A stretch of 64,000 nucleotides of DNA. It comes from Fragum whitleyi. Lineage: Eukaryota > Mollusca > Bivalvia > Cardiida > Cardiidae. Under the pieces are notes generated by a model. That model saw only the letters and a program-made list of their open reading frames with translations, did not search any database and was not told where the DNA came from. The position numbers and the translations under genes were made by a program. Where the stretch lies: positions 41,450,796-41,514,795 of the forward strand of contig OX411551.1 in NCBI GenBank assembly GCA_948146395.1, read 5' to 3'. Numbering within the stretch: position 1 is the first letter of the stretch; every line of letters begins with the position of its first letter. This document shows positions 1-10,790 of the stretch, piece after piece.

Positions 1-1930
1 GGGGGTAGTACTTTTGTGAAAATTTTGAAATCTTTAACCTTATTCTTCTTCTGAACCACAAGCCCTACAGACTTGAAAATTGGCATGGATGATCAGATCA
101 TAGACCTGAATTAAAATAGCTAAAATCATATCTTTTGGGCCACCAGGTGAGGAGCACCAGGGGGGAGGGGGTAGTACTTTGGGTAAATTTTGTAATCTTT
201 AACCTTCTTCTTCTTCTGAACCAGGAGCCTGACAGATTTGAATATTGGCATGGGTGATCAGCATATGGACCTTTATATAAATAGCTAAAATCATGACTGT
301 GGATTCACCAGGTGGCGGAGCACCAGGGGGGAGGGGGTAGTACTTTTGTGAAAATTTTGAAATCTTTAACCTTCTTCTTCTTCTGAACCACAAGCCCTAC
401 AGACTTGAAAATTGGCATGGAGGATCAGCTCATAGACCTTAATAAAAATAGCTAAAATCATATCTTTTTGGCCACCAGGTGCGGAGCACCAGGGGGGAGG
501 GGATAGTACTTTTGTGAAAACTTTGCAACTTAAACCTTCATCTTCTAAAGAACCACAAGCCCTACAGACTTCAATATTGGCATGGATCATAAGCATATGG
601 ATCTTAAATAAAGTAGCTAAAATCATTAATGTAGGGCCACCAGATGCGGAGCATTAGGGGGGAGGGGGTAGTACTTTTGTGAAAATTTTGAAATCTTTAA
701 CCTTATTCTTTTCCTGGATCAGGAACCCTACAGACTTGAAAATTGTCATGGGTGATCAATATATTGACATTAATTAAAATAGCTAAAATCATATCTTTTG
801 GGCCACCAGGTGAGGAGCACCAGGGGGGAGGGGGTAGTACTTTGGGTAAATTTTGTAATCTTTAACCTTCTTCTTCTTCTGAACCAGGAGCCTGACAGAT
901 TTGAATATTGGCATGGGTGATCAGCATATGGACCTTTATATAAATAGCTAAAATCATGACTGTGGATTCACCAGGTGGCGGAGCACCAGGGGGGAGGGGG
1001 TAGTACTTTTGTGAAAATTTTGAAATCTTTAACCTTCTTCTTCTTCTGAACCACAAGCCCTACAGACTTGAAAATTGGCATGGAGGATCAGCTCATAGAC
1101 CTTAATAAAAATAGCTAAAATCATATCTTTTTGGCCACCAGGTGCGGAGCACCAGGGGGGAGGGGATAGTACTTTTGTGAAAACTTTGCAACTTAAACCT
1201 TCATCTTCTAAAGAACCACAAGCCCTACAGACTTCAATATTGGCATGGATCATAAGCATATGGATCTTAAATAAAGTAGCTAAAATCATTAATGTAGGGC
1301 CACCAGATGCGGAGCATTAGGGGGGAGGGGGTAGTACTTTTGTGAAAATTTTGAAATCTTTAACCTTATTCTTTTCCTGGATCAGGAACCCTACAGACTT
1401 GAAAATTGTCATGGGTGATCAATATATTGACATTAATAAAAATAGCTAAAATCATGACTGTAGGGTCACCAGGTGCTGAGTGTCTTGGGGAGGTGGTAGT
1501 ACTTTGGATCATTTTTTAAATCTTTAAACTTCTTCTAATGAACCAGGAGTCCTACAGACTTAAAAATTGATATGGATGATCAGCATTTGGACATTAATTG
1601 AATTAGCTAAAATCATGACTGTAGATTCACCAGGTGCATATCATCTTGGGGGAGGGGGAGTGCTTTGTTGACATGGATTGATCAACTATCTTTAAATGTC
1701 TCAGACTCAGCCTGTATATCTAGCATAGATTAGCTGATCACAACCTTTTATGAAAAAAGCTTAAATAAATAATGACCAGGGGAGGAGCAGAGGTGGGGGG
1801 GGGGGGAAGGATTATTTCAAATGTTATCTAATTGAATAATAGAAAATCTCTTTTTCTGTGGTTGCATGGACATACCTAGGTAATGAAGCTTTTTTCTCAG
1901 GTGAGCGACCCAGGGCCAACGGCCCTCTTG
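1..1930 (+). mobile_element. T-tract element, AGCTCACC family, 3' part with about 166-bp array
   Basis: About ten tandem monomers of roughly 166 bp, each with GGGGTAGTACTTTTGTG and a TTGAAAATTGGCATGG core, run to about 1660. A non-array tail follows and ends CAGGTGAGCG, the hairpin GGGCCAACGGCCC, then TCTTG. This is the standard 3' end of the AGCTCACC family. The 5' end is outside the window. Block 199-861 is repeated at 862-1524 with near identity. The right flank TTTTTAGCAATCTAAGGG belongs to a CAGGG-type MITE (compare 50812), so the element was inserted into that MITE at a T run. Confidence 0.75.
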
Positions 1931-2195
1931 TTTTTAGCAATCTAAGGGATAAATTGCAAGGAAAACATTGCTGAAAAAGAAGAAATTGCTATTGACAAGC
2001 AATTTCTTCTTTTTTCTACAATGTTTTTCATTTGGTAATGTAAATTTTAGTATTGGAAAGCAAAACTGGACAGATTTAAAATAATAAGTACTACTTTTTA
2101 CTACAGGTCTGAAGGACCTGCACCATGGTAACATTTACCAGTCCTCCCTAAAATCTCGGGCCCGAGGACTAGTGTTAGTGTCGATCCCTGATTAT
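1931..2195. mobile_element. CAGGG-type hAT-like MITE, right part
   Basis: Contains the hairpin AAGAAGAAATTGCT...AGCAATTTCTTCTT and the right end GTTAGTGTCGATCCCTG. It matches the right half of 54486-54871. The left part was displaced by the insertion at 1-1930 and is not in the window. Confidence 0.65.
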
Positions 2196-2475
2196 ACCCT
2201 TACCTACAAAGTAGAGGGGGGGGGGGGGGTAAATTGGTTTCAACAGGTCAGTCTGTCTGCCACCTGTCCATCAGTATATCTATATGTAGACCTTTTTTGT
2301 TTCCTGTTGTTGCTGATGACCCTAGGAGGTGCCCCATTGTTTTCGGGTCATGAAGGTCACATTAAGTACTGGTGGCATTTATATTGGGACATAGTCCTGG
2401 TTGGGGGTAATGGTCCACGTTGCAACAGTTCTAGTTCCAATATTAACCCAAAATATTTTAAAGGACAGATTGGAT
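2196..2475 (+). mobile_element. Remnant of a TTATACCCCC T-tract element
   Basis: Begins TTATACCCTTACCTACAAAG with a long G run and ends near GGTCCACGTTGCAACAGTTC, related to the ends at 57778 and 58660. The middle contains AGGTGCCCCATTGTTTTCGG, seen also near 61030. A 101-codon open frame here is only repeat sequence. From about 2480 to 2880 I see nothing recognisable. Confidence 0.5.
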
Positions 2476-2880
2476 AGCAGCTAGAGACTAGGAGAGGATG
2501 TAAAAGTAGTACTGGTGTGAGAAATACGAGGAATCCATTGTCAGGTGCTCCAGCTTCTGCAATATGACTAATAAATAGTTAAAAGCCCAGGTTGCTCGAG
2601 TATACAATGTTTTCCTGTCTTTAGCCTCATTTGGACCCATTAACATGTTTCGATTCCATTATCTTAGAATTCTAAAATGAGTTATAGCTTAATTATCTGA
2701 AGTCAAATTTAATAAAGTCAGATTTTTGTTAGAGGAAGAATGGCCTAGGACATAGAATAATGTAGTGAAATCATCAATGATTCAACTTTTGTAGTATTTT
2801 AAAATACAAAGATCTTTTATATCATATGATTCTATGCACTGAATATAGTATGATCTAGACTCATACAATATAGTGCAAAA

Positions 2881-3109
2881 TTAACTCTTTGCTGTTTAAT
2901 CCCTGCTTTTTACGTGCCTGTGATTTTATGATTGAGAAAACATTGTGAAAAAAGAAGAAATTGTTTCTGACAAGCAATTTCTTCTTATTCCACACTATTT
3001 TCTACCCTACTGAATGGTTATTTTTCAAATTAAATGCACTTTGAATTTTCGTCTGCAAAACCTTTGAATTTGGACAGGTCTAAAATTTTGTAAAACAGGA
3101 AAGGGTTAA
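2881..3109. mobile_element. TTAA-flanked MITE (CTCTTTGCTGTTT ends)
   Basis: TTAA at both borders; ends CTCTTTGCTGTTT and AAACAGGAAAGGG form an imperfect inverted repeat. The centre holds the hairpin AAGAAGAAATTG...CAATTTCTTCTT. A second copy lies at 43216-43444. TTAA target use fits piggyBac-type transposases. Confidence 0.7.
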
Positions 3110-3110
3110 T

Positions 3111-3365
3111 ATGTGACCTGTCATGGGAAAGGGACCATTTCTGAAGTGCAAAAAGTGTTGACCCTTGTCAGACTGGGCAATCTGCACTGACTGACCAGGA
3201 TCAAAACTTCCCCCAAATAGCAAATTTTCTGAGTCTAGAATGATTATTCTACCATTCTAGGTAATTATTTCCAAAATACGCCCTCTGGTTGACCTTTGAT
3301 GAATCCAATCCCTTTATTTTGCAGAGTTCCGAGATTGCCCCTTTTCACATCATGGTTTACATATC
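3111..3365 (-). mobile_element. Diverged GTGACCCGTCA MITE
   Basis: Starts ATGTGACCTGTCATGGG and ends in a weak inverted version. It matches, with much divergence, the better copy at 52113-52384. From 3370 to 3830 nothing is recognisable. Confidence 0.45.
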
Positions 3366-3832
3366 AAGAATTCTAGCTTATCCTTAGTTTAATCTAGTCA
3401 AGTTAGACTTAATAAAAAAAAAATGACAACACATTGCATTGTTCAACTAACTTTCACCTTCTTTATCATGCAAATTATTTTAAGATACGACATACAGTTG
3501 TACAGTTTATGAATTTTATATTCTTGTACATTTATGAGGCATTTCAGGTATTCATAGCACAAGATTATAAATTACTGAGATAAACCAATTTAAATTTTGA
3601 TGTATTTACTGTTATACATTGTATTTTTTGTGTATAAATTAGAATATTTGTAAGAGAAATACCTTTAGCATCTGTAAAAGCTATTGAACTTCTATTCATT
3701 GGTCTTGTGGTTATAAAAAATCTGTGAATTAAGAAATATACTGGTCTGGCCATAAATTTCTAACTTAAATGGAAGATAACTTTCGAAACAAGTATCCTCT
3801 AAAAGTTTTATCAAAATTTTTTTCATGTCAAT

Positions 3833-3905
3833 GGGTCAGTGCAGCACTTTTGTAAGTGCCTGTAAATATAGAGGCACTTAAAATAGTGTTGCACTGATCC
3901 CTTGA
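3833..3905. repeat. Miniature palindrome (GGGTCAGTGC type)
   Basis: GGGTCAGTGCAGCACTTTTG and an inverted right arm ending GTTGCACTGATCCC enclose AAGTGCCTGTAAATATAGAG. A whole-length foldback of about 73 bases, related to 27142-27207. Confidence 0.6.
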
Positions 3906-4037
3906 TGTGCCCTTTGTGAGCAATGATTCTGTGAGCAATGATTCTTGTGTGTGACTGCTTTTGGTGGTTTCTTGAGTTTTTGCAAAATACAAGTTCAAAT
4001 CTTTTAAGTAATGGGAGAATGACTTTGTACAAATCAA

Positions 4038-4108
4038 GGGTTCAGTGCAAGGCTGTAGTAAGTGTATATACATTGTATATACACTTACTACAGTCTTGCA
4101 CTGAACCT
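4038..4108. repeat. Miniature palindrome (GGTTCAGTGCAAG type)
   Basis: Nearly perfect hairpin: arms GGTTCAGTGCAAGGCTGTAG and the complement of AGTCTTGCACTGAACC, loop region ATATACATTGTATATAC. Close copies lie at 36119-36190 and 37037-37110. Confidence 0.75.
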
Positions 4109-4276
4109 TCGAAATACAAACACAAAATAAGGAAAAAATGCCATTGTCTGTGCATAATATGCCCAGACTGTACAGGTTTGATATATTTTGAGCTTTCAAA
4201 TTGCCTCTTTTTTCAAGACAGAGACAGAGAAAAAAATGGTCCTAAATTGAATGAAAATGTATACATATTTTTGTAG

Positions 4277-4627
4277 CATAAGCCAATCCCCAGACCAAGG
4301 TTGAGTAACAGTGCTAATGATGTTCCAAAAGAATTAGTTGAGAAAACAGATGATAAGAAGGACAATGAAACAAATACTGGCCAAACAGATCTGAGGAAGG
4401 ATGAATCTGAAGACACTAGCAAACAGATGGAAGATGAAACTGATTTTAAATCTGATGAACAAAATATTAAAAGTGTTAAGAATGATTCTGACCAAAATCA
4501 TGACAAAGGTGAGAAAGAAGTACCTAGTAAAACTGAGGAAGCAACTGAAGGGAGTTCTGGTACACAAACAAATGAGATGAGAGAAGGTGTTGAGACTTGT
4601 GAACAAGTTGATAAAAATACTGGATAG
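4277..4627 (+). CDS. Orphan C-terminal exon of an acidic, Lys/Glu/Asp-rich protein
   Basis: After TATTTTTGTAG an open frame of 116 codons runs to a TAG. It starts HKPIPRPRLSNSANDVPKEL and continues as a hydrophilic stretch rich in Asp, Glu, Lys, Thr, Ser and Asn, without Trp or hydrophobic clusters. Composition suggests a disordered tail. An ATTAAA hexamer about 40 bases after the stop could be a poly(A) signal. No upstream exon could be recognised in 1-4276, which is mostly repeats, so the gene would begin outside the window. Function unknown. Confidence 0.45.
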   Translation, partial: HKPIPRPRLSNSANDVPKELVEKTDDKKDNETNTGQTDLRKDESEDTSKQMEDETDFKSDEQNIKSVKNDSDQNHDKGEKEVPSKTEEATEGSSGTQTNEMREGVETCEQVDKNTG

Positions 4628-4780
4628 GTTTTCATTATGTCTATTACTTGGTGTGAAGCTAGTCTTATTAAAATTGTTTTCTGAAATAATCAATTTGTTA
4701 CAAAATAAGTCAGAGTTTTAACATTCCTGAAGAGCAATATGGAACAAAGCCTTTTAAGGAAAGGCAGAAATAGCACTTTT

Positions 4781-6150
4781 TAGCTCGCCCGGGACGAAAG
4801 TCTCGGAAGAGCTTTTGTCATACCTTCGGATGTCAGCGTCGGCATCAGCGTCGGCGTCAGCGTCCGCATTAGGTTAAAGTTTTTATTTCTATCAGTATTC
4901 ATCCTAGAGGCTTTATCTTTTACAGAAACACTCATTAAGGCATAGGCTTTCATTTGAGACCAACATCCATGTCGAAATGACCTTTAGACTGTGACCTAGA
5001 CCCTTTCAAAAAAACTTAACCAAAAACTCTAACCAAAAACTTTAACCAAAAAAACTTTAACCTTGCTTATATTTTCTGTAAGCTTTAACCTAGAGACATC
5101 ATTACTTCATATGTACACTCATTAGGTGATAGGCTTTCACCATAGACAAAGGTCCTTGACAATTTGACCTTGACCTTGACCCTTTGTGGACTTAGAAAAA
5201 CTTTAACCAAAAAACTTTAACCAAAAACTTTAACCTTGCATATATTTTTTTAATGCTCTAACCTAGGGACATCATAGCTTCATTTATATACTCACCAGGT
5301 GATAGGCTTTCACCAGAGACCAAGGTCCTTCACAATTTGACCTTTACCTTTACCATTTGTCGACTTAGAAAAACTTTAACTGAAAACTTTAACCAAAAAC
5401 TTTAACCTTGCTTATATTTTCTGAATGTTTTAACCTAGGGACATCATTACTTCATATACATACATGTACTCATTAGGTGATAGGCTTTTGTGAGAGATCA
5501 AGGTCCTTGATAATTTGACCTTGACCTTTTATGAACTTGGAAATACTTTAACCGAAATTCTTTTACCAAAAACTTTAACCTTGCTTATATTTTCTGAATG
5601 CTTTAATCTGGGGACATCATTACTTCATATACATAGTCACCAGATGAAAGGCTTTCACCAGAAACCAAGGGCCTTGACAATTTGAACTTGACCTTGACCT
5701 TTTATGGACTTGGAAGAACTTAAACTGAAAAACTTTAACCAAAAATTTAACCTTGCTTATATTTTCTAAATGCTTTACCCAGGGACATTATTACTTCATA
5801 CACATACTCACTAGGTGATAGGCTTCTACAGAGACCAAGGTCCTTCACAATTTGACCTTGATCTTGACCTTTTGTGGACTTAAAAAAAATTTAAAGAAAA
5901 ACTTCATGTTTGATACAAAGAAATTCCATCGGTAACCTCATCTGCTTGTCGGCTTTCACTTTACCCTAACCTTATACATGCCATTAAAACAAAAAAGTTT
6001 ATATTTCTTAATTACTACTCAAACAGATATATATTAGATCATGGACTTTAACATTGAAAGAAACCACTTTGATCTTCGGTCTTCGGTCAAGCGCTGTTTG
6101 TGACAAGCAGCTGTTTGGGCGAGCTGCGTTGTCCGCGGACAACTCTTGTT
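4781..6150 (+). mobile_element. T-tract element with AGCTCGCCCGGGACGAAAG start
   Basis: The 5' end has the hairpin CCCGGGACGAAAGTCTCGG followed by a GTCAGCGTCGGCATCAGC block. The centre has about five monomers of about 173 bp with CTTTAACCTTGCTTATATTT and GACCAAGGTCCTTGACAA. The 3' end has CAAGCAGCTGTTTGGGCGAG, the palindrome GTCCGCGGAC and AACTCTTGTT. Same plan as the AGCTCACC family but with different words. A stretch without genes from 4630 to 4780 precedes it. Confidence 0.7.
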
Positions 6151-6358
6151 ACAATTTGTTGTGTTTCCAGACAGTTAAATTTTACTATGTATAGCCAAAA
6201 TTGTATAATATGTATTTATACCACTTTGTTAACTTTTTGCTCATATTTGAGTCTTTCATTCATTCTTCAGATATAAGCATCAAATATAAAGATTTATTTG
6301 TCAAAATATATAAAATTTAAAGATATGAATATGGAAACATAAGCTATGTATATTATTT

Positions 6359-6582
6359 GAGCCTGTGTAATTAGACATGTGCTTCAAGTAGAAACATTGA
6401 GCAGCCTTTACAGTCACAAAATGCAATTAGAAGATTATCTGACTGTCTAAAGACACTTTGAGACCCTACCTATCACAAAGCACATAGTGAAGACTATCGT
6501 CAGACTGTGCGGATGCACAGGCTGGCCAATGTCTTTGCTTGGTGCACTTTTGAAATTGTTGAAAATGTCGCGTACAGGCTCA
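6359..6582. mobile_element. GAGCCTGTGC-type MITE
   Basis: Left end GAGCCTGTGTAATTAGACAT, right end GAAATTGTTGAAAATGTCGC then GTACAGGCTC, which are inverted copies. Other copies: 40018-40256, 53880-54111 and from 63939. Region 6151-6358 shows nothing else. Confidence 0.65.
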
Positions 6583-6586
6583 TTTT

Positions 6587-7410
6587 TTAGCTCACCTGAG
6601 CACATCGTGCTCAAGGTGAGCTTTTGTGATCATTGAATGTCTGTCATCCGTTGTGCGTTGTGTGTCGTCTGTCGTCCGTTGTCCGGCGTCAACAATCTTC
6701 GTGTTTACACTCTATAGGCCACAAATATGGTCCAATCTTCATGAAACTTTGTCAAAATGTTGGCCAGGTCACAAAGAAGAACCCTATTGAAAATGGGAAG
6801 GATCTATGCAATATCACAGGAAAAGGGGCCTTAATGACAATTTTCTTGTTTACACTCTAGAGGCCACAAAAATGGCCCAATCTTCATGAAACTTGGTCAG
6901 AATGTTGGCCAAATCACAAGGATGAACCCTATCAAAATGATAAGGATCCATGCAATATCACAGGAAAGGGAGCATTTATGATAATTATGCCTCCATATCG
7001 AGAGATCGGGGGCATATTGTTTTACTCATGTCCGTCTGTCTGTCTGTCTGTCCATCTGTCCGTCCGTCTGTCCGAAAACTTAACCTTAAAACTTAACCTT
7101 TGCCTTTTCTCCAAAAGTATTTGACATACAAAGCTGTACACCAAAGTTAAGGTCATGTGACAAGGTCAAGGTCACGTGACAAGGTCAAGGTCATCTGTCA
7201 AGGTCAAACTTTAAAAAAAAAATGCTGTTCCGGGGGCATTCGCGTTTCACAAACACATCTTGTTTTCTTTTTATAACTCAAGAGGATAAAATTTTTGCCG
7301 GAACTTCTTGAAACTTGGTAGAAATTATCTCCTTAATGATATCTGCCTATTTAAATGATGTGATGTCCCAAGACTCAGGTGAGCCATCTAGGACCATCAT
7401 GGTCCTCTTG
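6587..7410 (+). mobile_element. T-tract element, AGCTCACC family, with nested TATGCCCCC element
   Basis: Starts AGCTCACCTGAGCACATCGT with the hairpin partner GTGCTCAAGGTGAGCT and a CGTC-rich block. It carries two AATCTTCATGAAACTTGGTC-type monomers and ends CAGGTGAGCC, GGACCATCATGGTCC, TCTTG. A second element of the TATGCCCCC family (6986-7264) interrupts it. Confidence 0.75.
6986..7264 (+). mobile_element. TATGCCCCC-family element nested in 6587-7410
   Basis: Start TATGCCTCCATATCGAGAGA and GGGGGCATA form a hairpin; then GTCTGTCTGTCC repeats, several AAGGTCAAGGTCA words, and the end GGGGGCATTCGCGTTTCACA followed by AACACATCTTG. The inverse copy is at 35563-35862. Parts occur at 7430-7500, 24130-24300, 40690-40915 and 51860-52105. 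Confidence 0.7.
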
Positions 7411-7528
7411 TTTTTAATAAAAGGGTAATTACTTTTTATGTCTCCACATCAATAGATAAGGGGCATACTGTTTTTGACCTGCCTGTTTGTATGTCTGTCT
7501 GCCTATTTTTCTCTTTAATTTTCTTATT

Positions 7529-7790
7529 ATGCCCCCCTTTGAAGATAAGAAGGTATATTGCCTTGCACTTGTTGGTCGGTCGGTCTGTCAGTAGACATTT
7601 TTTTGTCCAGAGCATATCTCAAAAAGTATGCAAGCTAGAATAAAGAAACTTCACAGGTGGAAAGATCTAGTTAAGGAGAAGTGCAGTGCACAAGAACCAT
7701 AACTCTACTCATCATATTTTGTGTGTTATTGCCCTTTGTTGATTGACAAAAAATATGCTATTGACCTGCTTTTATGGGGAAAGTAAATGT
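7529..7790 (+). mobile_element. ATGCCCCCCTTTGAAGA-family element, 5' part
   Basis: Starts TTATGCCCCCCTTTGAAGAT with a GGTCGGTCGG block and GCATATCTCAAAAAGTATGC, as at 20209 and 57566. The 3' end is not seen. From 7800 to 8500 there is AT-rich sequence with a GTAGATGTAGATGT run and nothing else recognised. Confidence 0.6.
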
Positions 7791-8507
7791 TTTTTCTTGA
7801 GTTATCACCAGAAGTCTAGTTTTCTTTAATAGTCATCTTTGAAGGAACAACATATAGATGTAGATGTAGATGTTACATAATTTCACCCAATGATTTCTTG
7901 GAACAAAACCTTTCTGTTGGTACCAAGTTCAAGGTCATTGGTCAAGGTCAATGTTTTCAATGACAAAAATATGGAATCTTTGACTGCACTTTGAATTAAG
8001 CAGGATTTCAGTCTGACATCAACAAAATAGGGTCCAAAGGGCTTGGTCATTGGGATCTTAGGGGTCCTTTCTTAAATTTTTGGAGTCCCTGTCTTAGCAG
8101 GGATGCATCTACAAAATTGTAAATTGGGGTGGAAATGCCTCCATAATTTCTGAAACTGGGGGCAATGACAAAAAAGGAGGGAGGCGGCTAATTAAAGAGA
8201 CCATTTTTTTTGTTCATTTAAGGTATTTTCTGTGTAATTTTTACATGAAATATTAATTTCCTTTACTGTTTCGAAGAAGATCCATTCCCAGTTCAATTTC
8301 ATACACCTGATCATTCATAAAATGATTTGACTAAGGTGTTCAACCAAAACCTCTTCTTGTCTGTCAAATTATTGCTAATTCAACTAATCATGCACAATTT
8401 CATGTCTATACAAAAGTTAAAACTTTAAAAAAGGGACTTAAAATGCAGAAGTGTCCATTAAACTCCTGTAACTCTTTTTACAAATTATGTGTTGAACATA
8501 GCACAAC

Positions 8508-8859
8508 TACAGTAAAACTTGTGTTAAGGGACCACTTAAAGGACCACCAAAAAGCGGTCGTTTATGGAAATGGTCGCTTAATACGAAATACTGTGATAAA
8601 TGTGACAGTTCATTTTGATACCATTTATAGATTGTCGGTCAAGTCGTACTGAATCTTATGATGTTCGAACCCATTAGAATCGTCTTATTGAGACGATTCT
8701 AATGGGTTCTAACAACATAAGATTCAACAATAACCTATTTTTCGATAAGAATGTCCTCTTTTTCAGAGATTTTGATTACGATGAAGGGACTTTTCATGGT
8801 GGTCACTTAATACAATTGGTCGCTTAATAGACATGGTCGCTCGAGCAATATTGACTGTA
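8508..8859. mobile_element. Tc1/mariner (pogo-like) MITE
   Basis: TA borders with ends CAGTAAAACTTGTG and the inverted GCAATATTGACTG. Repeated words GGTCGCTTAATA and AAGCGGTCGT lie inside. A palindrome (AACCCATTAGAATCGTCT and its complement) occupies 8667-8706. A second copy is at 55250-55577. It cuts the C-terminal end of the hAT relic. Confidence 0.7.
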
Positions 8860-9366
8860 TTTGTGTTTAAAGACCCTCCTGTCCTTCTTCTCCACAAGGC
8901 CTTAGGATAGTCAAATTTTCTAATGGGTGAACCTTCTAATTTGATCAACATCAGTCTATTGAGACTAGTAGTAGTCTATTTCTCAATTTACTTTTTGTAA
9001 TGTTTTGCTGACTAAACCCTCTTTTACAGTCTGTAGTCTGATAGGGCATAATAGCAGTGATTGATGCTAGTTTAAGGAGGCTAGGAAATGTTTCCTTATG
9101 ATGTGTTTGTACTGATTTCCTCAGCTCATGTATTCTATCTCTGGCATAAAAATCCTGCTTTGGCAAGACTCCATTCAGCTAAAGTTTTATCTTTATCAAT
9201 TAATGGGGCACTACTAACATTACTCACAGACTTTTCCTCACCAAAGTGTGCACATAATATTTGTATTTTATCAATTCCATGACTCTCAACCTCTGTGCTT
9301 GATAAGAATGTCAAATTATAATATGACCAACCTCACCAGAGTGAAATAACCCCGTTGAATATTTTT

Positions 9367-10408
9367 AGCTCCACTGGCTGAAAGCCACTGGGGCTATTGT
9401 CATGGCGTTGTGTCCGTCGTGCGTCCGTCCGTCCGTGCGTGCGTGCGTGCGTCCGGTCATAAACTTTTCTTTAAAAATCTTCTCCTCAGAAAATACTGGA
9501 TGGATTTCAACCAAACTTCACAGGAATGATCCTTGGGTGACCCTCTTTCAAAGTTGTTCAAGAAATTTTGATCCAATGAAAAACATGGATTTAATGGGCG
9601 TGGCTAATTTCCAAATATGGTAAAAAGTGAGTTTTCTCAGATTCTAATCAATGGATACCAATTAAATTTTACATGAATGATCCTTTGGTGACCCTTTATC
9701 AGTCTAAAAAAAATCATTGTGATCGGATGGAAAATATGCATTTTATGGGCGGAGGTCATTTCTCTATATGTTATATAGTGGAAACTTTGAAAATCATTTT
9801 CTCAGAATGAAACTGATGGATATCTACCAAATTTCACTCAAATGATCCTTAAGTGACCCTTTATCATTCTACAAAAAAAAATCATTGTGATTGGATGAAA
9901 AATATGCATTTTATGGGCGGAGGTCATTTCTCTATATGTTATATAGTGGAAACTTTGAAAATCATTTTCTCAGAATGTAACTGATGGATATCAACAAAAT
10001 TTCACTGGAATGATCCTTTGGTGACCCTTTATCAGTGTACCAAAAATTATTTTGATTGGATGAGAAATATGCATTTTATGGGCAGAGGTCATTTCTCTAT
10101 ATGTTATATAGTGGAAACTTTGAAAATCATTTTCTCAGAATGTAACAGATGGATATCAATCAAACATTTTTGGTATGATCTTTGGCTGACCCATTATCAT
10201 GCAGCCAAAAATTATTTTGATTTGATGAGAAAATATGTCTTTTAATAGCAGAGGTCATTTCTCAATCTGTTTTATAGTTGAAACTTTGAAAATTATTTTC
10301 AACATCAGTAAAACCCCGAATATCTAAAAATCTAGTCAAAACATTTATTTGCTTTTACAAGAATTTCAAGCCTGTGGAGCGACTCAAGCCATTCATGGCT
10401 TTCTAGTT
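9367..10408 (+). mobile_element. T-tract element, AGCTCCACTGG family
   Basis: Starts AGCTCCACTGGCTGAAAGCC with GCTATTGTCATGGCG and a (GTCC/GTGC)n block at 9415-9455. The centre holds about four monomers of about 167 bp with TTTTATGGGCGGAGGTCATT and GAATGATCCTTTGGTGACCC. The end is GCGACTCAAGCCATTCATGG CTTTCTAG. It separates the C-terminal hAT block from the rest. Inverse copies: 30428-31095, 38347-39842, 61530-63140. Confidence 0.75.
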
Positions 10409-10419
10409 GGTATTACATG

Positions 10420-10790
10420 AGTGTTATTACACTAGTGAAATAAACATGCAAATGAGCTAAGAACAAAGTTATATTTTATTGTTAGGAAAATAACGTCATA
10501 ATGGATCTGCTGACGTTATTTTGCAAACGGCAAAAGTCTAAAATTGTTATTGCAGCAATAAAACTTATATGTTATATGTTTCCCGGAATAACATGAATCA
10601 ATGAATATCTGGTTTTCTAGTTTCATCACAAAAATTAAGGTCATATTATAAATAGGATATCAAACTTGTGCTAATCAAATACTGAATTTATTAAACTTGT
10701 AATGTTTAAACAGATAAAAACTTGGCCCAGCCTCGTTTTTATCTGTATACGGATGACTCTTTTAGTAAATTTGGTATTCAATTACCAATC
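10420..10790. mobile_element. MITE with internal ACAGATAAAAAC palindrome
   Basis: Holds AACAGATAAAAACTTGGC and GCCTCGTTTTTATCTGTATA as an inverted pair, plus CATGCAAATGAGCTAAGAAC. Related copies lie at 32415-32790 and 56030-56360. The outer ends are not clear. Confidence 0.5.

Noticed and set aside
2172..2477. Open frame of 101 codons on the plus strand
   Set aside because: It lies over a remnant of a TTATACCCCC repeat element with a G run, has no ATG at its reported start, and resembles no protein.
3828..4276. Overlapping frames on both strands
   Set aside because: They cover two miniature palindromes, so both strands give similar peptides. No splice or family support.
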